Shown here: positions 17,792 to 26,909 of the stretch, one piece after another
Numbering within the stretch: position 1 is the stretch's first letter
How the letters are laid out: each line of letters begins with the position of its first letter
Assembly (NCBI GenBank): GCA_965225735.1
Contig: CBDDBN010000005.1
Coordinates: 62,001-126,000, forward strand
DNA length: 64,000 nt
Reading direction: 5' to 3'
Source: Denitrobaculum sp965225735
Lineage (GTDB): Bacteria > Pseudomonadota > Alphaproteobacteria > Kiloniellales > Kiloniellaceae
Program-made: the position numbers and the translations under genes
The notes under the pieces: generated by a model
The model's input: the letters and a program-made list of their open reading frames with translations, nothing else
Database searches by the model: none
Told to the model about the DNA's origin: nothing

Positions 17792-18783
17792 GCGCAGCGC
17801 AGTCAGAAGGGCTTTCCGGCAAACCCGCGGCGACCCTGTCGCTCGATCTCGATAACCTCTGGTGTTACCAACGTAGTTTCGGCCTGGAAAGCTGGCGGGA
17901 CTATCCCTCCTTTCTGGATCTTGCCCTGCCACGGATTCTGGATTTCCTGGATCGTCTCGATCTGAAAGTTACTTTTTTCATCATCGGCCGGGATGCGTCC
18001 GATTACCGGAATCATCCCCTGTTGGGAAACATCGTCGGACGCGGTCACGAAGTCGGCAATCATTCCTACGATCACGAACTGACACTGCACGGCCAGTCTC
18101 GAGAAAGCATCAAGTCGGAGATCCAGCGCGCGCAGGATGCCATCGAGGAGGCAAGCGGACAGCGTCCCAAGGGTTTCCGAGGACCGGCGTTCGGCCTCTC
18201 GCCCGATCTGCTCGAAGTCCTGGCGGAGCTGAGTTATGCCTATGATGCCTCCACCTGTCCAAACTCTCTCGGGCTTGTGGCGCGGCTCTGGCATCGGAGC
18301 AAAGCCTCAAAGGTCGGCAGTGACGATCGCGTTTTGAGTAGCCTCTACGGCAGCCTCCGGGACTCGCGGCAGCCTCTGCAGCCATACAGCTGGTCCTTGA
18401 GTCGCGGCGCGGTCGTAGAGGTGCCGGTGACAACCTTGCCGTTTTTGCGTCTGCCGTTCCATGGCACCTACTTGAACTATCTCGCCGACTTTGCGCCGGG
18501 CCTGGCGCGCGGCTATTTCGCCGCGGCGCTTAGTATCTGCCGGATGCGTGCGGTTCCGCCGTCGTTTCTGCTGCATGCTACCGATTTTCTCGGCTGTGAC
18601 GATGCGCCTGAGCTGAGCTACATGCCGGGTATGAAGCGCAGCGCTGAAGCGAAGACCACTTTCATGACAGAGGTGCTTTCCCGCTATCGCGAGGCTTTTC
18701 AGGTTCAACCGATTGGCGCCTTCGTCGAGGCGTTGAAAACCCAGAGGCCTTTGCCTCAGTTGGAACCCGTCTTTAGCGAATGA
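17788..18783 (+). CDS. Polysaccharide deacetylase (NodB-type)
   Basis: Here the catalytic set looks intact, in contrast to the fusion protein upstream: SLDLDN supplies the Asp pair, GNHSYDH the two metal histidines, and GFRGPAFG the conserved arginine motif. The 331-residue protein lacks a clear signal peptide, so it may act on a lipid-linked sugar at the cytoplasmic face. It would remove an N-acetyl group from an amino sugar, for example one made through the WecB route (inference). It overlaps both neighbours by 4 bases. Confidence 0.88.
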   Translation: MSAAQSEGLSGKPAATLSLDLDNLWCYQRSFGLESWRDYPSFLDLALPRILDFLDRLDLKVTFFIIGRDASDYRNHPLLGNIVGRGHEVGNHSYDHELTLHGQSRESIKSEIQRAQDAIEEASGQRPKGFRGPAFGLSPDLLEVLAELSYAYDASTCPNSLGLVARLWHRSKASKVGSDDRVLSSLYGSLRDSRQPLQPYSWSLSRGAVVEVPVTTLPFLRLPFHGTYLNYLADFAPGLARGYFAAALSICRMRAVPPSFLLHATDFLGCDDAPELSYMPGMKRSAEAKTTFMTEVLSRYREAFQVQPIGAFVEALKTQRPLPQLEPVFSE

Positions 18784-20585
18784 GCGATCCTTCTGCAGCA
18801 GATCCGAGCCGCGAGAGCAGCCGACTCGCCCTGGTAGCCGGCCGGCTCGCGGATGGCGGCTGGCGTAGCGGTTCCGCCGCTTTTGTGCTTCTGGTGGCTT
18901 TTTTTCTGCTGACGGCTGCCGGCAATGCGGGCGAGACAGACGATGTCTACGCTTTCGCCTACCGGGCCGAAAACTTCGCGCTGAGCTATATCTCCGATCC
19001 GCGCCTCATGCTCTATCACATGGCGATGCGGCTGCTCTTTCTGGCGAGTGAAAGCCTCGGGCTTGGGTTCTCCGCGCTCATGCTGATGCGCTGCTTTTCC
19101 GCACTCTGTGCGGCGGCTTCCCTCTTGCTGCTCTTTCGGATTCTTGTGGCGGATCTCAAGCTGGCGCGAGAGACAGGTCTGCTAGCGACCGTGGTTCTTG
19201 GTATCAGCTACGGCTTCTGGCGTTATGCGGCGGAAGCAGAAGTTTATGTTCCGGCGATCTTTCTCATTCTTCTCGTCTTCCATGGCTTATCGAAAGGCTT
19301 GAGGAAGACGGAAGGGACCTTTTCCGGGCTGCTGGCTTTCGCGGGTTTGGGAACCTTGGCCGGCCTGACAGTGTTACTTTATCAGCCGAGCGTCATTCCC
19401 CTGTTTTTCGCTTTCCCTATTCTGCTGCTGTACCGGAACCGGATCCTGCAGCTAGGGCTTTATGGATCGGTTGGCGCCGGCGTGGTGATCGCCGGCTATC
19501 TGCTTGGGTTTCTCGCCTACTGGCCCGACCCCCTGAGCCTGGCAAGCTTCAAAGCTTTCTTATCGCAGCGCTCTGGCGAATTCATCGTCCCGGCCTTCTC
19601 TTTGAAGACCGTCGTCGTTTCGATGATCCGCTCCGTCTTTTCGCTCAGCCACGACCTGGCTTCTGTCAACTGGATCTTCGCCTTCGACCCGGTGACGAAG
19701 CTTATCCAGCAGGCTTTCTCCTACAACGTGATCACCGAAGAGATCTTTTTGGCGCGCCGGGCAGGGGCGGTGGTGTATCTCCCCATTATCACGGTGATCG
19801 CGCTTGGTCTGCTTGCGTTGCGGATCTTGTTCGCCACGGGTTGGCCAGTCGTCGCCTTACTTCGTCAGCGCCCCCTTCTCGTGATTCTTATCTGGACCGC
19901 GGTGAACGGTGCGATCATCGGCCGACTCAATCCAGCAGGTTTGGAAGCCTGGATCATGGTTTTTCCGCCCCTGGTCTTGCTACTCGCGGCGTTCGTGATC
20001 GAGCCTTGCGTAAATGCCGGGCGCGGCAAGCTGATCGCCGCGTTTACTGCCGTTTTGTTCCTGCACAACGCCATCGGCGGTATGGCCTTGGTCTGGAGCC
20101 CGGCAAACGAGTATGACCGGGTCGTCGGTGCCTGGGTCATTGACGAGGCAAAGGCGGAAGATCTGGTCATCGTCAACGGCAATGCGGGTCTGGGGGAAAG
20201 CCTGCGCTATCTTTCACCGGCTAAAGTGGCACTGATCGGCGTCTATCAGGAACCGAGGATTTCGGCCGCCCTTCTTGCCCGCGATCTCGGTGCCCTGACG
20301 ACCCGGACAAAGGGCCGGGACTTTGGCGACCAGCCACTGCGCGACGCAATTTCGGAAACCTGGCGTACGGGCGGGCGGCTGATCTTTCTGGAGGGTTTCT
20401 TCCAGCTGCCCGAAGGTGTGAAAACGGAACAGTGGCCCGAGTTCGGCCTTGTCGAGGAGTTCCAACGGCAACTCCAAAAGGTTTACGATGGCCCTGAGGT
20501 CGGCGCGACCTACGTCATGCCGCCGCGGAAACAGCATAGCGATCCTGAGGGACCTCCTGAAGGTCCGCCACCGCCGATCAATTGA
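18780..20585 (+). CDS. Polytopic membrane protein, GT-C glycosyltransferase-like
   Basis: Roughly ten hydrophobic segments fill residues 30-450, with an acidic ETDD motif in the first extracytoplasmic loop (residues ~52-55). That architecture and the FWRYAAEAEVY motif recall GT-C or DUF2723-like transferases using polyprenyl-phosphate sugars. The C-terminal ~150 residues are soluble and alpha/beta-like. In this operon it probably glycosylates or extends a lipid-linked product on the outer face of the inner membrane (inference). It overlaps the preceding deacetylase gene by ATGA. Confidence 0.65.
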   Translation: MSDPSAADPSRESSRLALVAGRLADGGWRSGSAAFVLLVAFFLLTAAGNAGETDDVYAFAYRAENFALSYISDPRLMLYHMAMRLLFLASESLGLGFSALMLMRCFSALCAAASLLLLFRILVADLKLARETGLLATVVLGISYGFWRYAAEAEVYVPAIFLILLVFHGLSKGLRKTEGTFSGLLAFAGLGTLAGLTVLLYQPSVIPLFFAFPILLLYRNRILQLGLYGSVGAGVVIAGYLLGFLAYWPDPLSLASFKAFLSQRSGEFIVPAFSLKTVVVSMIRSVFSLSHDLASVNWIFAFDPVTKLIQQAFSYNVITEEIFLARRAGAVVYLPIITVIALGLLALRILFATGWPVVALLRQRPLLVILIWTAVNGAIIGRLNPAGLEAWIMVFPPLVLLLAAFVIEPCVNAGRGKLIAAFTAVLFLHNAIGGMALVWSPANEYDRVVGAWVIDEAKAEDLVIVNGNAGLGESLRYLSPAKVALIGVYQEPRISAALLARDLGALTTRTKGRDFGDQPLRDAISETWRTGGRLIFLEGFFQLPEGVKTEQWPEFGLVEEFQRQLQKVYDGPEVGATYVMPPRKQHSDPEGPPEGPPPPIN

Positions 20586-20604
20586 TGAACACCGGAGCAA
20601 GGTT

Positions 20605-21600
20605 TTGAAGCGTAAGACCTTCTCGGCGAAAAGCTGGCGGCTGCTCTTTCTGGGTCTTGCCGTCGGGGGCATTGCGGCCTGGCTGGTGTTGGTCAATACG
20701 GACTTGGCCGCCGTCTGGCAGATCCTGCGGGACGATCTCGATTACCCGCTCGCGATCACGGCGCTGCTTGTCTATGGCCTGTTTTTCTACGGCAAGGCGC
20801 TGCGCTGGCATTATCTTCTGGCGCCCATCGTTGAAGTCCCGCCGCAGAAACTTCTGCCCTATGTGCTGACCGGTTATGCGGGAAATGTGCTGTTGCCCTT
20901 TCAGGCCGGCGAGGCAGGACGCGGTTACTTGCTGTCAAAGCACCAGGGGATCAAGACGGCCTCGACGCTCTCGGGAATCGCGCTGGAAAAATTCTTCGAC
21001 TTTTTTGCCCTCCTGATTCTGATGCTCTGGGCGCTGACCGGCCTGGATGTGGTCTCGCCGTTAGCTGTCCAGGTGACAGTGGGGCTGATCATCGCCTTGA
21101 TGTTGGTCGGGTTCGTGCTCACCGGACTGCTGATAAATCCCGCAGCCACCGGCGCGCTGGTCGAATTGATTTTAGATCTTTGCCCGCGGGCCATTGCCTC
21201 TCGTTTGAGGCCCTTGTTTGACGATGCGATGGCCGGCCTGGCCGCTTCGCGCAAAGCCGGTCTGTTGGTGAAGGTGGTTATGACGAGCCTCTTTACCTGG
21301 GCGGTGATGCTGGCGGCGCTGCACCTGAGTCTAGAGGCTGTCGGTCTTCAGGCGCCTCTGGCTGTTGCAATTTTTGTCATGACCCTGGCGGCGGTCGGCC
21401 TGGCGCTTCCGACCTCGCCGGGTTTCGTCGGGACTCTGCAAGCCGCCTTTGTGCTTGGAATGGTGCCTTTCGGCGTCGCGCAGGAAGCCGCGGTTGCGGC
21501 CTCTCTGCTCTACCAGTTTCTAACGACCGTACCGCCTCTGGCTGTGGGCGCGATCTGTTTCCTGCGGCTTTCGGTTCGTTCCGGTATCAGCTCCGGTTAA
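20605..21600 (+). CDS. Lysylphosphatidylglycerol synthase TM-domain / flippase-like protein
   Basis: The protein has eight or so transmembrane helices and the UPF0104 signature region AGEAGRGYLLSKHQGI followed by ALEKFFDF, as in the flippase-like membrane half of MprF and in AglD. No aminoacyl-transferase domain is attached. In sugar operons such proteins are thought to help translocate or modify glycolipids. The longer frame from 20449 lies inside the previous gene; TTG 20605, preceded by GGAGCAAGG, is the best start. Its stop TAA shares the TTAA palindrome with the stop of the convergent chemoreceptor gene. Confidence 0.82.
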   Translation: MKRKTFSAKSWRLLFLGLAVGGIAAWLVLVNTDLAAVWQILRDDLDYPLAITALLVYGLFFYGKALRWHYLLAPIVEVPPQKLLPYVLTGYAGNVLLPFQAGEAGRGYLLSKHQGIKTASTLSGIALEKFFDFFALLILMLWALTGLDVVSPLAVQVTVGLIIALMLVGFVLTGLLINPAATGALVELILDLCPRAIASRLRPLFDDAMAGLAASRKAGLLVKVVMTSLFTWAVMLAALHLSLEAVGLQAPLAVAIFVMTLAAVGLALPTSPGFVGTLQAAFVLGMVPFGVAQEAAVAASLLYQFLTTVPPLAVGAICFLRLSVRSGISSG

Positions 21601-23681
21601 GACGTGACTGAGCGCAGGTGCCCGATAAATTCGTGGACCTTTTCTTCCAACTGCCGGGCCTCCTGTGCCAGTTCGGAGGCGGAACTTTCGACCTCGCCGG
21701 CCGCGGAGCCGGTCGTGTTGGCCGCTTCGCGGACCTCGGCGATGTTCGAAGTGACCTGGTCCGTGCCATTCGAAGCCTGCTGAACCGATTTGGTGATTTC
21801 CGCGGTTGCGGCACCCTGTTCCTCCACGGCGGAGGCGATCGCGGTGGCGACCTCGTGGATCGAGTTGATGGTTGTTGAGATGCCGCGAATGGCATCGACC
21901 GCGTCCCGCGTTTCCCCCTGGATGGCAGTAATCTGCCCGGAAATCTCTTCGGTGGCGCTTGCGGTCTGATTGGCCAGGGATTTGACCTCCGAGGCCACCA
22001 CGGCAAAGCCCTTGCCGGCTTCCCCGGCACGGGCCGCTTCGATGGTCGCGTTCAAAGCCAGCAAATTGGTCTGTTCGGCAATGTCGTTGATCAGCTTGAC
22101 CACTTCGCCGATTTTATCGGCGGCTGCGGCAAGGCCTTCGACCTTGTCGTTGGTTTTCGAGGTCTCTTCTACGGCGCCGCTGGCGATATCCGCAGAACGC
22201 TGCACCTGGGCGCTAATCTCGTTGATCGAAGCCGAGAGCTCCTCGGTCGCAGCCGCGACGGACTGCACATTCGCCGAAGCTTCCTCGGCCGCAGTGGTCA
22301 CCACGGAGGCTTGGCTGGAAGACTGGTTTGCGGTCGCCGCCATGTTCTGCGCCGTCGTGCGCATGCCGTCGGCGGAGGAAGAGACCGAGGAAATGATTTG
22401 ACCGACCGAGGATTCAAAGTCGTTGGCCATGCTCATGCGCGCTTCCTGACGCTCGACCGAGGCCCGCTTCTCCGCCTCCAGTTTCTCCTCTTCCATACGC
22501 TGTACACGTTCGGCGTTGTCTTTGAATTGTTCGAGAGCGCGGTTGATGTCGCCGATTTCATCGCCGCGATCCTGGCCGGGAACCTCGATCTTGTAGTCAC
22601 CTTCCATCAGGCGGCTGATCACCGCAATGGAGCGCTGCAGCGGGTTGCGGATCATAATCTGGCAGATGCAGAGCAGGGCGCCGATCAAAACGAGCAGCAG
22701 GACGATGCCGCCGATAACGGTGTAGTTCCGCACCACGTCCGCCTGTTCCGTCAGTTTGGCGGTCGGCACGTTGACGACGACCGACCAGGGCGCATCGGAG
22801 TCCCGGATCTCGACCGGGATAAAGAGGCGGAAGAGGCCGCCGTCTTCAGCCTCGAGCGCCTGGCCGCTGCGGATGCCTTCGACAGCTTCCTTGAGGACCG
22901 GGTTCTGCGGATCGAGTTCCTTGGCGTGCAGGTCGGCCTGAGCGTGGGCGACCCATTTGCCGTTGTTGGAAATCAGATTGACCGAACTTTCGTCGCCGAA
23001 GGGTTTGAGTTCATTGAAGGCGGCGGACATCTCGTTCAGGCTCATGTCGACGCCGATGACACCCAGGAAGGCACCATTTTCATCCAGCACCGGATAAACG
23101 AAAGACACCAACAACACCTGGTTTCCGTCGATGTCGTAAAAGACCGGATCGACGATGGAGGCGGCCTTCGTCCGTTTCGGCTTGTTGTAGTATTCACCGC
23201 CTTCGCCCGGGTCGGTGTAACCGGTCAGGAAGTAAGGCTCGACGCCTTTGCCGAAGTTGTAGAAGTAGGCGATGTAACGGCCGGTTTCATCGTGATGCCC
23301 ATCGCCGGCGTTTTTATAGGCTTCATCGTTGCCATCCAGGGCATTCGGCTCGAAGCCGGCCCAGGTGCCCGCGAGACCGGGGTTGGCCTCTAGCGTTTCC
23401 TTCAGGACGTTGTGGTAGACCTGCCGGTCCGCCACACCGGAGGCTTTCAGCGCCTTGAAGGCCTGATCGATGGTGTGGGCGACGGTCATGGCTTCGTCGA
23501 GCTGACTTTTGACCTTGCCGGCCTCGACTCCGCCGATGGCGCGCGCCTGATTGAGCGTCAGGTCCCGTACGCTGTCTTGGACCGTCCAGCTCATCAGCGC
23601 AATGCTTACCGTGAGACAAAGCAGCACGATCAGGGCGCTGCCAATGGTCAGTTTGGCGCTCAGCGAAAGCTTGTTCAGCAT
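21597..23681 (-). CDS. Methyl-accepting chemotaxis protein with double-Cache sensor
   Basis: An N-terminal membrane helix (10-30), a periplasmic dCache domain (~40-310; GFEPNALDGND, then FLTGYTDPGEGGEYY and a second lobe GVIGVDMSLNEM), a second helix (~328-350), a HAMP domain and a cytoplasmic signalling domain follow in order. The hairpin tip reads IAEQTNLLALNATIEAARAGEAGKGFAVVA, the conserved CheA/CheW-binding region. Double-Cache sensors commonly bind amino acids or other small ligands; the ligand is not readable. It is transcribed alone, convergent with the glycan operon. Confidence 0.95.
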   Translation of the reverse strand: MLNKLSLSAKLTIGSALIVLLCLTVSIALMSWTVQDSVRDLTLNQARAIGGVEAGKVKSQLDEAMTVAHTIDQAFKALKASGVADRQVYHNVLKETLEANPGLAGTWAGFEPNALDGNDEAYKNAGDGHHDETGRYIAYFYNFGKGVEPYFLTGYTDPGEGGEYYNKPKRTKAASIVDPVFYDIDGNQVLLVSFVYPVLDENGAFLGVIGVDMSLNEMSAAFNELKPFGDESSVNLISNNGKWVAHAQADLHAKELDPQNPVLKEAVEGIRSGQALEAEDGGLFRLFIPVEIRDSDAPWSVVVNVPTAKLTEQADVVRNYTVIGGIVLLLVLIGALLCICQIMIRNPLQRSIAVISRLMEGDYKIEVPGQDRGDEIGDINRALEQFKDNAERVQRMEEEKLEAEKRASVERQEARMSMANDFESSVGQIISSVSSSADGMRTTAQNMAATANQSSSQASVVTTAAEEASANVQSVAAATEELSASINEISAQVQRSADIASGAVEETSKTNDKVEGLAAAADKIGEVVKLINDIAEQTNLLALNATIEAARAGEAGKGFAVVASEVKSLANQTASATEEISGQITAIQGETRDAVDAIRGISTTINSIHEVATAIASAVEEQGAATAEITKSVQQASNGTDQVTSNIAEVREAANTTGSAAGEVESSASELAQEARQLEEKVHEFIGHLRSVTS

Positions 23682-24073
23682 CGAAGTTTCCCGTCTTCCA
23701 GTCGCGTTTCCAGGGATTTGCCTGTCATATCCTTGGATTCCGTGGCGATGTTCCTATGCGGGAAATTATCCTTGCGGCTGTTAACCAGGGGTAAACTTCG
23801 GACCTTAAGGCGTTCGAAAGTCTAAAATTCTCTCATTTGTAAGGTCCGTTGCGGCAGGTCGACCTGGCGGCCTTCAGATCCGACAACCTTCGCCACTCTC
23901 TAGCCGTTCCTGAATTTTTGTTCACGAAGCGGACAGCTTGCTGAAAGCCGCCGCTCCCTAGAAAGGGGGCGGGCGGATCCTGCGGCCTGTCTCGGCGCTG
24001 AGCCTCAAGGCGCTGGGGCCAGGTGGCTTCGGGTTCCGCCCGCCTCACAGCAGTTTTCAGGAAAGGATCTTTC
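23682..24073. promoter_or_regulatory. Divergent intergenic region, chemoreceptor / MipA
   Basis: This 392-base gap separates the leftward chemoreceptor gene and the rightward MipA/OmpV gene and should hold both promoters. A locally AT-rich stretch lies at about 23760-23840. I see no clear operator palindrome or small gene in it. Confidence 0.4.
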
Positions 24074-24901
24074 ATGCGGCTTCTTTGGCTCGCTGCGCCT
24101 GTCGTCATTTTTCTGTCCAATACACAGGCCGGGATGGCCGAGGAGGAGGGCGGGTTTCGCAATATCGAAGGGCTTGCGCGCGACATTGCCGATGATCTGA
24201 CTTTCGAACTCGGAGCCGGCGCCATGGTAGGGCCGGACTACGAGGGTTCGGACGACTATGACATCGCGCCGGTACCGGTTGTCGAGATCGCCTACAAAGA
24301 CAGGCTTCGGCTGACCACGAAGGATGGTCCCGGGATCTTCGCGACACCCTACAGATACGAGGACTTTTCGGTTGAACTTGGTGTCCGCTATGAAGCCGGC
24401 CGGGATCAGGACGATAACGACGCCCTGCGCGGTCTGGGGGATCTGGATGTGGGCGCGGTCGCCGTCGGACGGCTGAGCTATGAATTCGGCCCGCTGGAGG
24501 CTGGGCTTGAAGTGGCCCGGGACCTCACCGGTGATCGGGACGGCACGGCGGTGACCGCCGAACTCACCTACGGCGTTACGCTGTTGGAGGACCGGTTGCA
24601 CCTGGGTGTCGCACCCAATGTGACCTGGGCGAGCGAAGATTACATGGACAATACCTTCGGGATCTCCGCCGCGCAGTCGGCCGCTTCCGTGCGCGGCCTC
24701 GCGCAGCACAACGCGGGTGCGGGCCTGAAGGACGCCGGTCTCAGTCTGAACCTGGGATACCAGATCACCGAGAACATCACGGCCTTCGGTGGCGCGCAGT
24801 ACAGCCGCCTCTTGGGCGACGCAGCGGACAGCCCGCTGGTCGATAGAGAGGGCAGCGCCAATCAGTTCAGCAGCTATCTGGGCGTCAGCTATCGCTGGTG
24901 A
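24074..24901 (+). CDS. MipA/OmpV family outer membrane protein
   Basis: After a signal peptide (MRLLWLAAPVVIF, cleavage near QAGMAEE) the mature part is beta-barrel-like, with GAGAMVGPDYEGSDDYDIAPVPVVEIAY, the opening signature of the MipA/OmpV family (scaffold of murein enzymes or outer membrane channel), and ends in an aromatic strand (VSYRW), as outer membrane proteins do. The frame opens at 24023, but ATG 24074 with GAAAGGA upstream gives the signal peptide. It is followed 63 bases later by a small membrane protein gene. Confidence 0.88.
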   Translation: MRLLWLAAPVVIFLSNTQAGMAEEEGGFRNIEGLARDIADDLTFELGAGAMVGPDYEGSDDYDIAPVPVVEIAYKDRLRLTTKDGPGIFATPYRYEDFSVELGVRYEAGRDQDDNDALRGLGDLDVGAVAVGRLSYEFGPLEAGLEVARDLTGDRDGTAVTAELTYGVTLLEDRLHLGVAPNVTWASEDYMDNTFGISAAQSAASVRGLAQHNAGAGLKDAGLSLNLGYQITENITAFGGAQYSRLLGDAADSPLVDREGSANQFSSYLGVSYRW

Positions 24902-24964
24902 ATGCTTGTGGATACGCCCGTGAATTCATTCCAGCCATCCTATTGTCAATCGGGGAGACGGACC

Positions 24965-25429
24965 ATGAGACGTTTGATGATCGCGCGCATTCTTCTGGCC
25001 ATGGGGCTGCTGGTCGGGTTGGTCAGCTGGGGATTCACCCTGCAACACATTATCGACCCAGCCTTTCTGCTCATTTCCGATTTCGAAAGCGGTGCGTCGC
25101 ATGCGCGTTACCATGTGTTTCGCGAGGCGGCCGGAGACTTGGCGGCTATGGTTGTGCTGCTGTTCCTGTTCTTCGGTCCGCGGGGGTTTCGCACGGCTGA
25201 AAGTTGGGTGATCGGCCTTGTGATCATGGCTGGCTACTACGCGCCTTTCTGGATCGGTTCGCCCTTCCACGAGGCACTGGTCGCTCCGAGTTTTGCGGCG
25301 GAGCTGGTCCATGTCGCGATGGCCTCGCTGTCGGTTGCCGCGCTGTTTATGGCGAAGCCCTTTTTCCTGCCCGGAAAAGAGGGGCGACGCGCAGTCCGAT
25401 TGGAAAAACGCTACGTCAGCGGGCGCTAG
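24965..25429 (+). CDS. Small inner membrane protein, unknown function
   Basis: The 154-residue protein has about four hydrophobic segments (IARILLAMGLLVGLVSWGF; LAAMVVLLFLFF; VIGLVIMAGYYAPFW; VHVAMASLSVAALFM) with a basic C-terminus. I do not recognise a named family. ATG 24965 follows a GGGAGACGG site; the upstream ATG 24902 overlaps the MipA stop region and is less likely. Its position suggests co-transcription with the MipA gene. Confidence 0.7.
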   Translation: MRRLMIARILLAMGLLVGLVSWGFTLQHIIDPAFLLISDFESGASHARYHVFREAAGDLAAMVVLLFLFFGPRGFRTAESWVIGLVIMAGYYAPFWIGSPFHEALVAPSFAAELVHVAMASLSVAALFMAKPFFLPGKEGRRAVRLEKRYVSGR

Positions 25430-25538
25430 ATAACACGCGGAAAAAGCCAAGACTTTTTATCGCATGGAAATTTTTTGCGGGTGGCGGGGAATTTATTTCC
25501 TCCATAGGTGTTGTCACCACGTCAGGACAATGACACTG

Positions 25539-25558
25539 CCAACCAGTTGACAGGTTGG
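25539..25558 (+). promoter_or_regulatory. TTGACA inside a CCAACC/GGTTGG inverted repeat
   Basis: CCAACC (25539-25544) and GGTTGG (25553-25558) bracket TTGACA (25547-25552). The TTGACA could be a -35 box and the repeat an operator over it. I did not find a convincing -10 at fixed distance. Confidence 0.3.
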
Positions 25559-25656
25559 TTGCCTCAATCCACCAGGACGGTCTCTTCGACGCTCAAAGCT
25601 CGCTTTGGGTGAACGGGAGAACTGTGCCTTGGACAGCGAAAGAAGGAGACGTGAAC

Positions 25657-26724
25657 GTGTCTAACATCACTAACAACCCGGAAGAATTCGTTGATCTCTT
25701 TGTCGATGCCAACCTCGGTGTGTTTGGCAAGGTTTTTCCCCAAAACGATTTTGCTTTGCTGAATAACAACGAAAAAGTTTCCTCCGCGGTCTCCGCGTTG
25801 CTCAGCGCCGTGACCTTCCCGACCCTGAACATCGTCTTCTCGGCGGCCGGGCGTCTGAGGGAGCGGAACCGTAAGAACCTGAAGGACGATATCCGCCTCG
25901 ACGAGATGGAGATGCGCGTCAAGATCGTTCCGATTGGCAAAGATGGTCAGGAGCTTGTTCAGGGCATCGATGAGGTCGCGCCGGTGCGCGTGCTCGGGAT
26001 CGATCCCTTTAAGACCAAAGCGATCAAGGTCGTCGAGACCGAAGACGGCAGCGTGGTCTCTGCGGAAGCCGCAGGCGGCAACAGTCTGGTGCCGGAACTG
26101 GCAGGCGTGGCCTCGACCCTGGCGAAAGCGGCCGGCGGCGCGCTTGGCTTTCCCGTTGCCGGCGAGATCGTGGGAAACGCGGCCTCGTTGCTGGGCAGCG
26201 TCGGTCCCAAGCTAGGTCTTGATTTCGGTCTGGGAGAAGACGATAAGCCGAAAGTCCGTCTGCCGATCGTCGAAAAGTCCACGATCGCCTCCCGGACGGA
26301 ATTTGCCTGGTATCTGCGCTCGCTGGCCGCCGACAACCTTCGGCCTGAGCAGAATGAAGTGCTGCTTGCGGATGGCACGCACTTCGGGTCGGCTTTTCTG
26401 CAGCTTCGGCGCGACGTGGTGACGCTGAGGGCGGAGATGGAACTGGCTACGGACTGGCGTAAGGCGGCGCTCCCGAATCTCTTCGAAGTCCAGTCGATCG
26501 ATATTCCTGTCTTCCATCCGCCGGTTCCTAAAACTCCGGCGCTGACAAACTTTACCTCGGTGGATTCCATTCGCCTGATGGTGCCGACCAAGGATGTGCA
26601 GGATTTCCTCGGCATCACCGAGCAGGAAGTCGACAGCCTGATCGAGAGCAATGCGCTGCGATCCTTCGGTCAGAACCGCGCGACTGTGACCCGGGCTTCC
26701 TTGATCGAACTGATCGGCGCGTAA
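25657..26724 (+). CDS. Unknown protein with glycine-rich core and HTH-like C-terminus
   Basis: About 355 residues with no family I recognise. Three parts are visible: an alpha-rich N-terminal part (FVDLFVDANLGVFG), a Gly/Ala-rich hydrophobic middle (ELAGVASTLAKAAGGALGFPVAGEIVG; no charged residues for over 20 positions) and a C-terminal ~45 residues (DVQDFLGITEQEVDSLI) that resembles an excisionase/MerR-like helix-turn-helix. GTG 25657 lies 8 bases after an AAGGAG site; GTG 25651 is the alternative. Upstream, CCAACC/GGTTGG arms (25539-25558) enclose a TTGACA. Expression and localisation are unknown. Confidence 0.6.
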   Translation: MSNITNNPEEFVDLFVDANLGVFGKVFPQNDFALLNNNEKVSSAVSALLSAVTFPTLNIVFSAAGRLRERNRKNLKDDIRLDEMEMRVKIVPIGKDGQELVQGIDEVAPVRVLGIDPFKTKAIKVVETEDGSVVSAEAAGGNSLVPELAGVASTLAKAAGGALGFPVAGEIVGNAASLLGSVGPKLGLDFGLGEDDKPKVRLPIVEKSTIASRTEFAWYLRSLAADNLRPEQNEVLLADGTHFGSAFLQLRRDVVTLRAEMELATDWRKAALPNLFEVQSIDIPVFHPPVPKTPALTNFTSVDSIRLMVPTKDVQDFLGITEQEVDSLIESNALRSFGQNRATVTRASLIELIGA

Positions 26725-26909
26725 CGCTGTTGAACTGTGAGACAAAAAGAAAGGGCGCCGGGATAAACCTGACGCCCTTTTCTGCTGTAAGAGCCTTTGC
26801 CTTTCTTGGCCTTTACGACTCTCTGTCGGAACTTCGGATCGGAAAGCGCCTGCGCGGTGGGGACGCGCGTGGCGGACTTCGGCCCGCGTGGCCGCTGTCT
26901 TCGTCTCAT
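26670..26909 (-). CDS. arfA: Alternative ribosome-rescue factor ArfA, with in-frame terminator
   Basis: The core DPKFRQRVVKAKKGKGSY, continuing SRKGR, is a near match to E. coli ArfA (DPLFRQRVEKNKKGKGSY, then MRKGK). ArfA enters stalled non-stop ribosomes and recruits RF2 when tmRNA is lacking. ATG 26909 follows GGAG at good spacing. The full frame is 79 residues, but a terminator-like hairpin (26750-26780) lies inside it from codon 44 and its T-run ends near codon 56. The natural mRNA should therefore lack a stop codon and give a ~55-residue protein only when trans-translation fails, which is the known E. coli control logic. The codons after the hairpin look like non-conserved tail. Confidence 0.85.
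   Translation of the reverse strand: MRRRQRPRGPKSATRVPTAQALSDPKFRQRVVKAKKGKGSYSRKGRQVYPGALSFCLTVQQRYAPISSIKEARVTVARF
26741..26784 (-). terminator. Rho-independent terminator inside arfA, probably bidirectional
   Basis: On the minus strand AAAGGGCG (26780-26773) pairs with CGCCCTTT (26757-26750) around a 15-base loop, followed by CTTTTTG (T-run 26743-26747). In the plus direction the same stem lies 26 bases after the stop of the unknown gene and is followed by a short T-run, so it may end that transcript as well. Confidence 0.75.

Noticed and set aside
22311..23393. 360-codon open frame on the plus strand
   Set aside because: It lies antisense to the chemoreceptor gene, whose full domain order is clear; composition is typical of a shadow frame.
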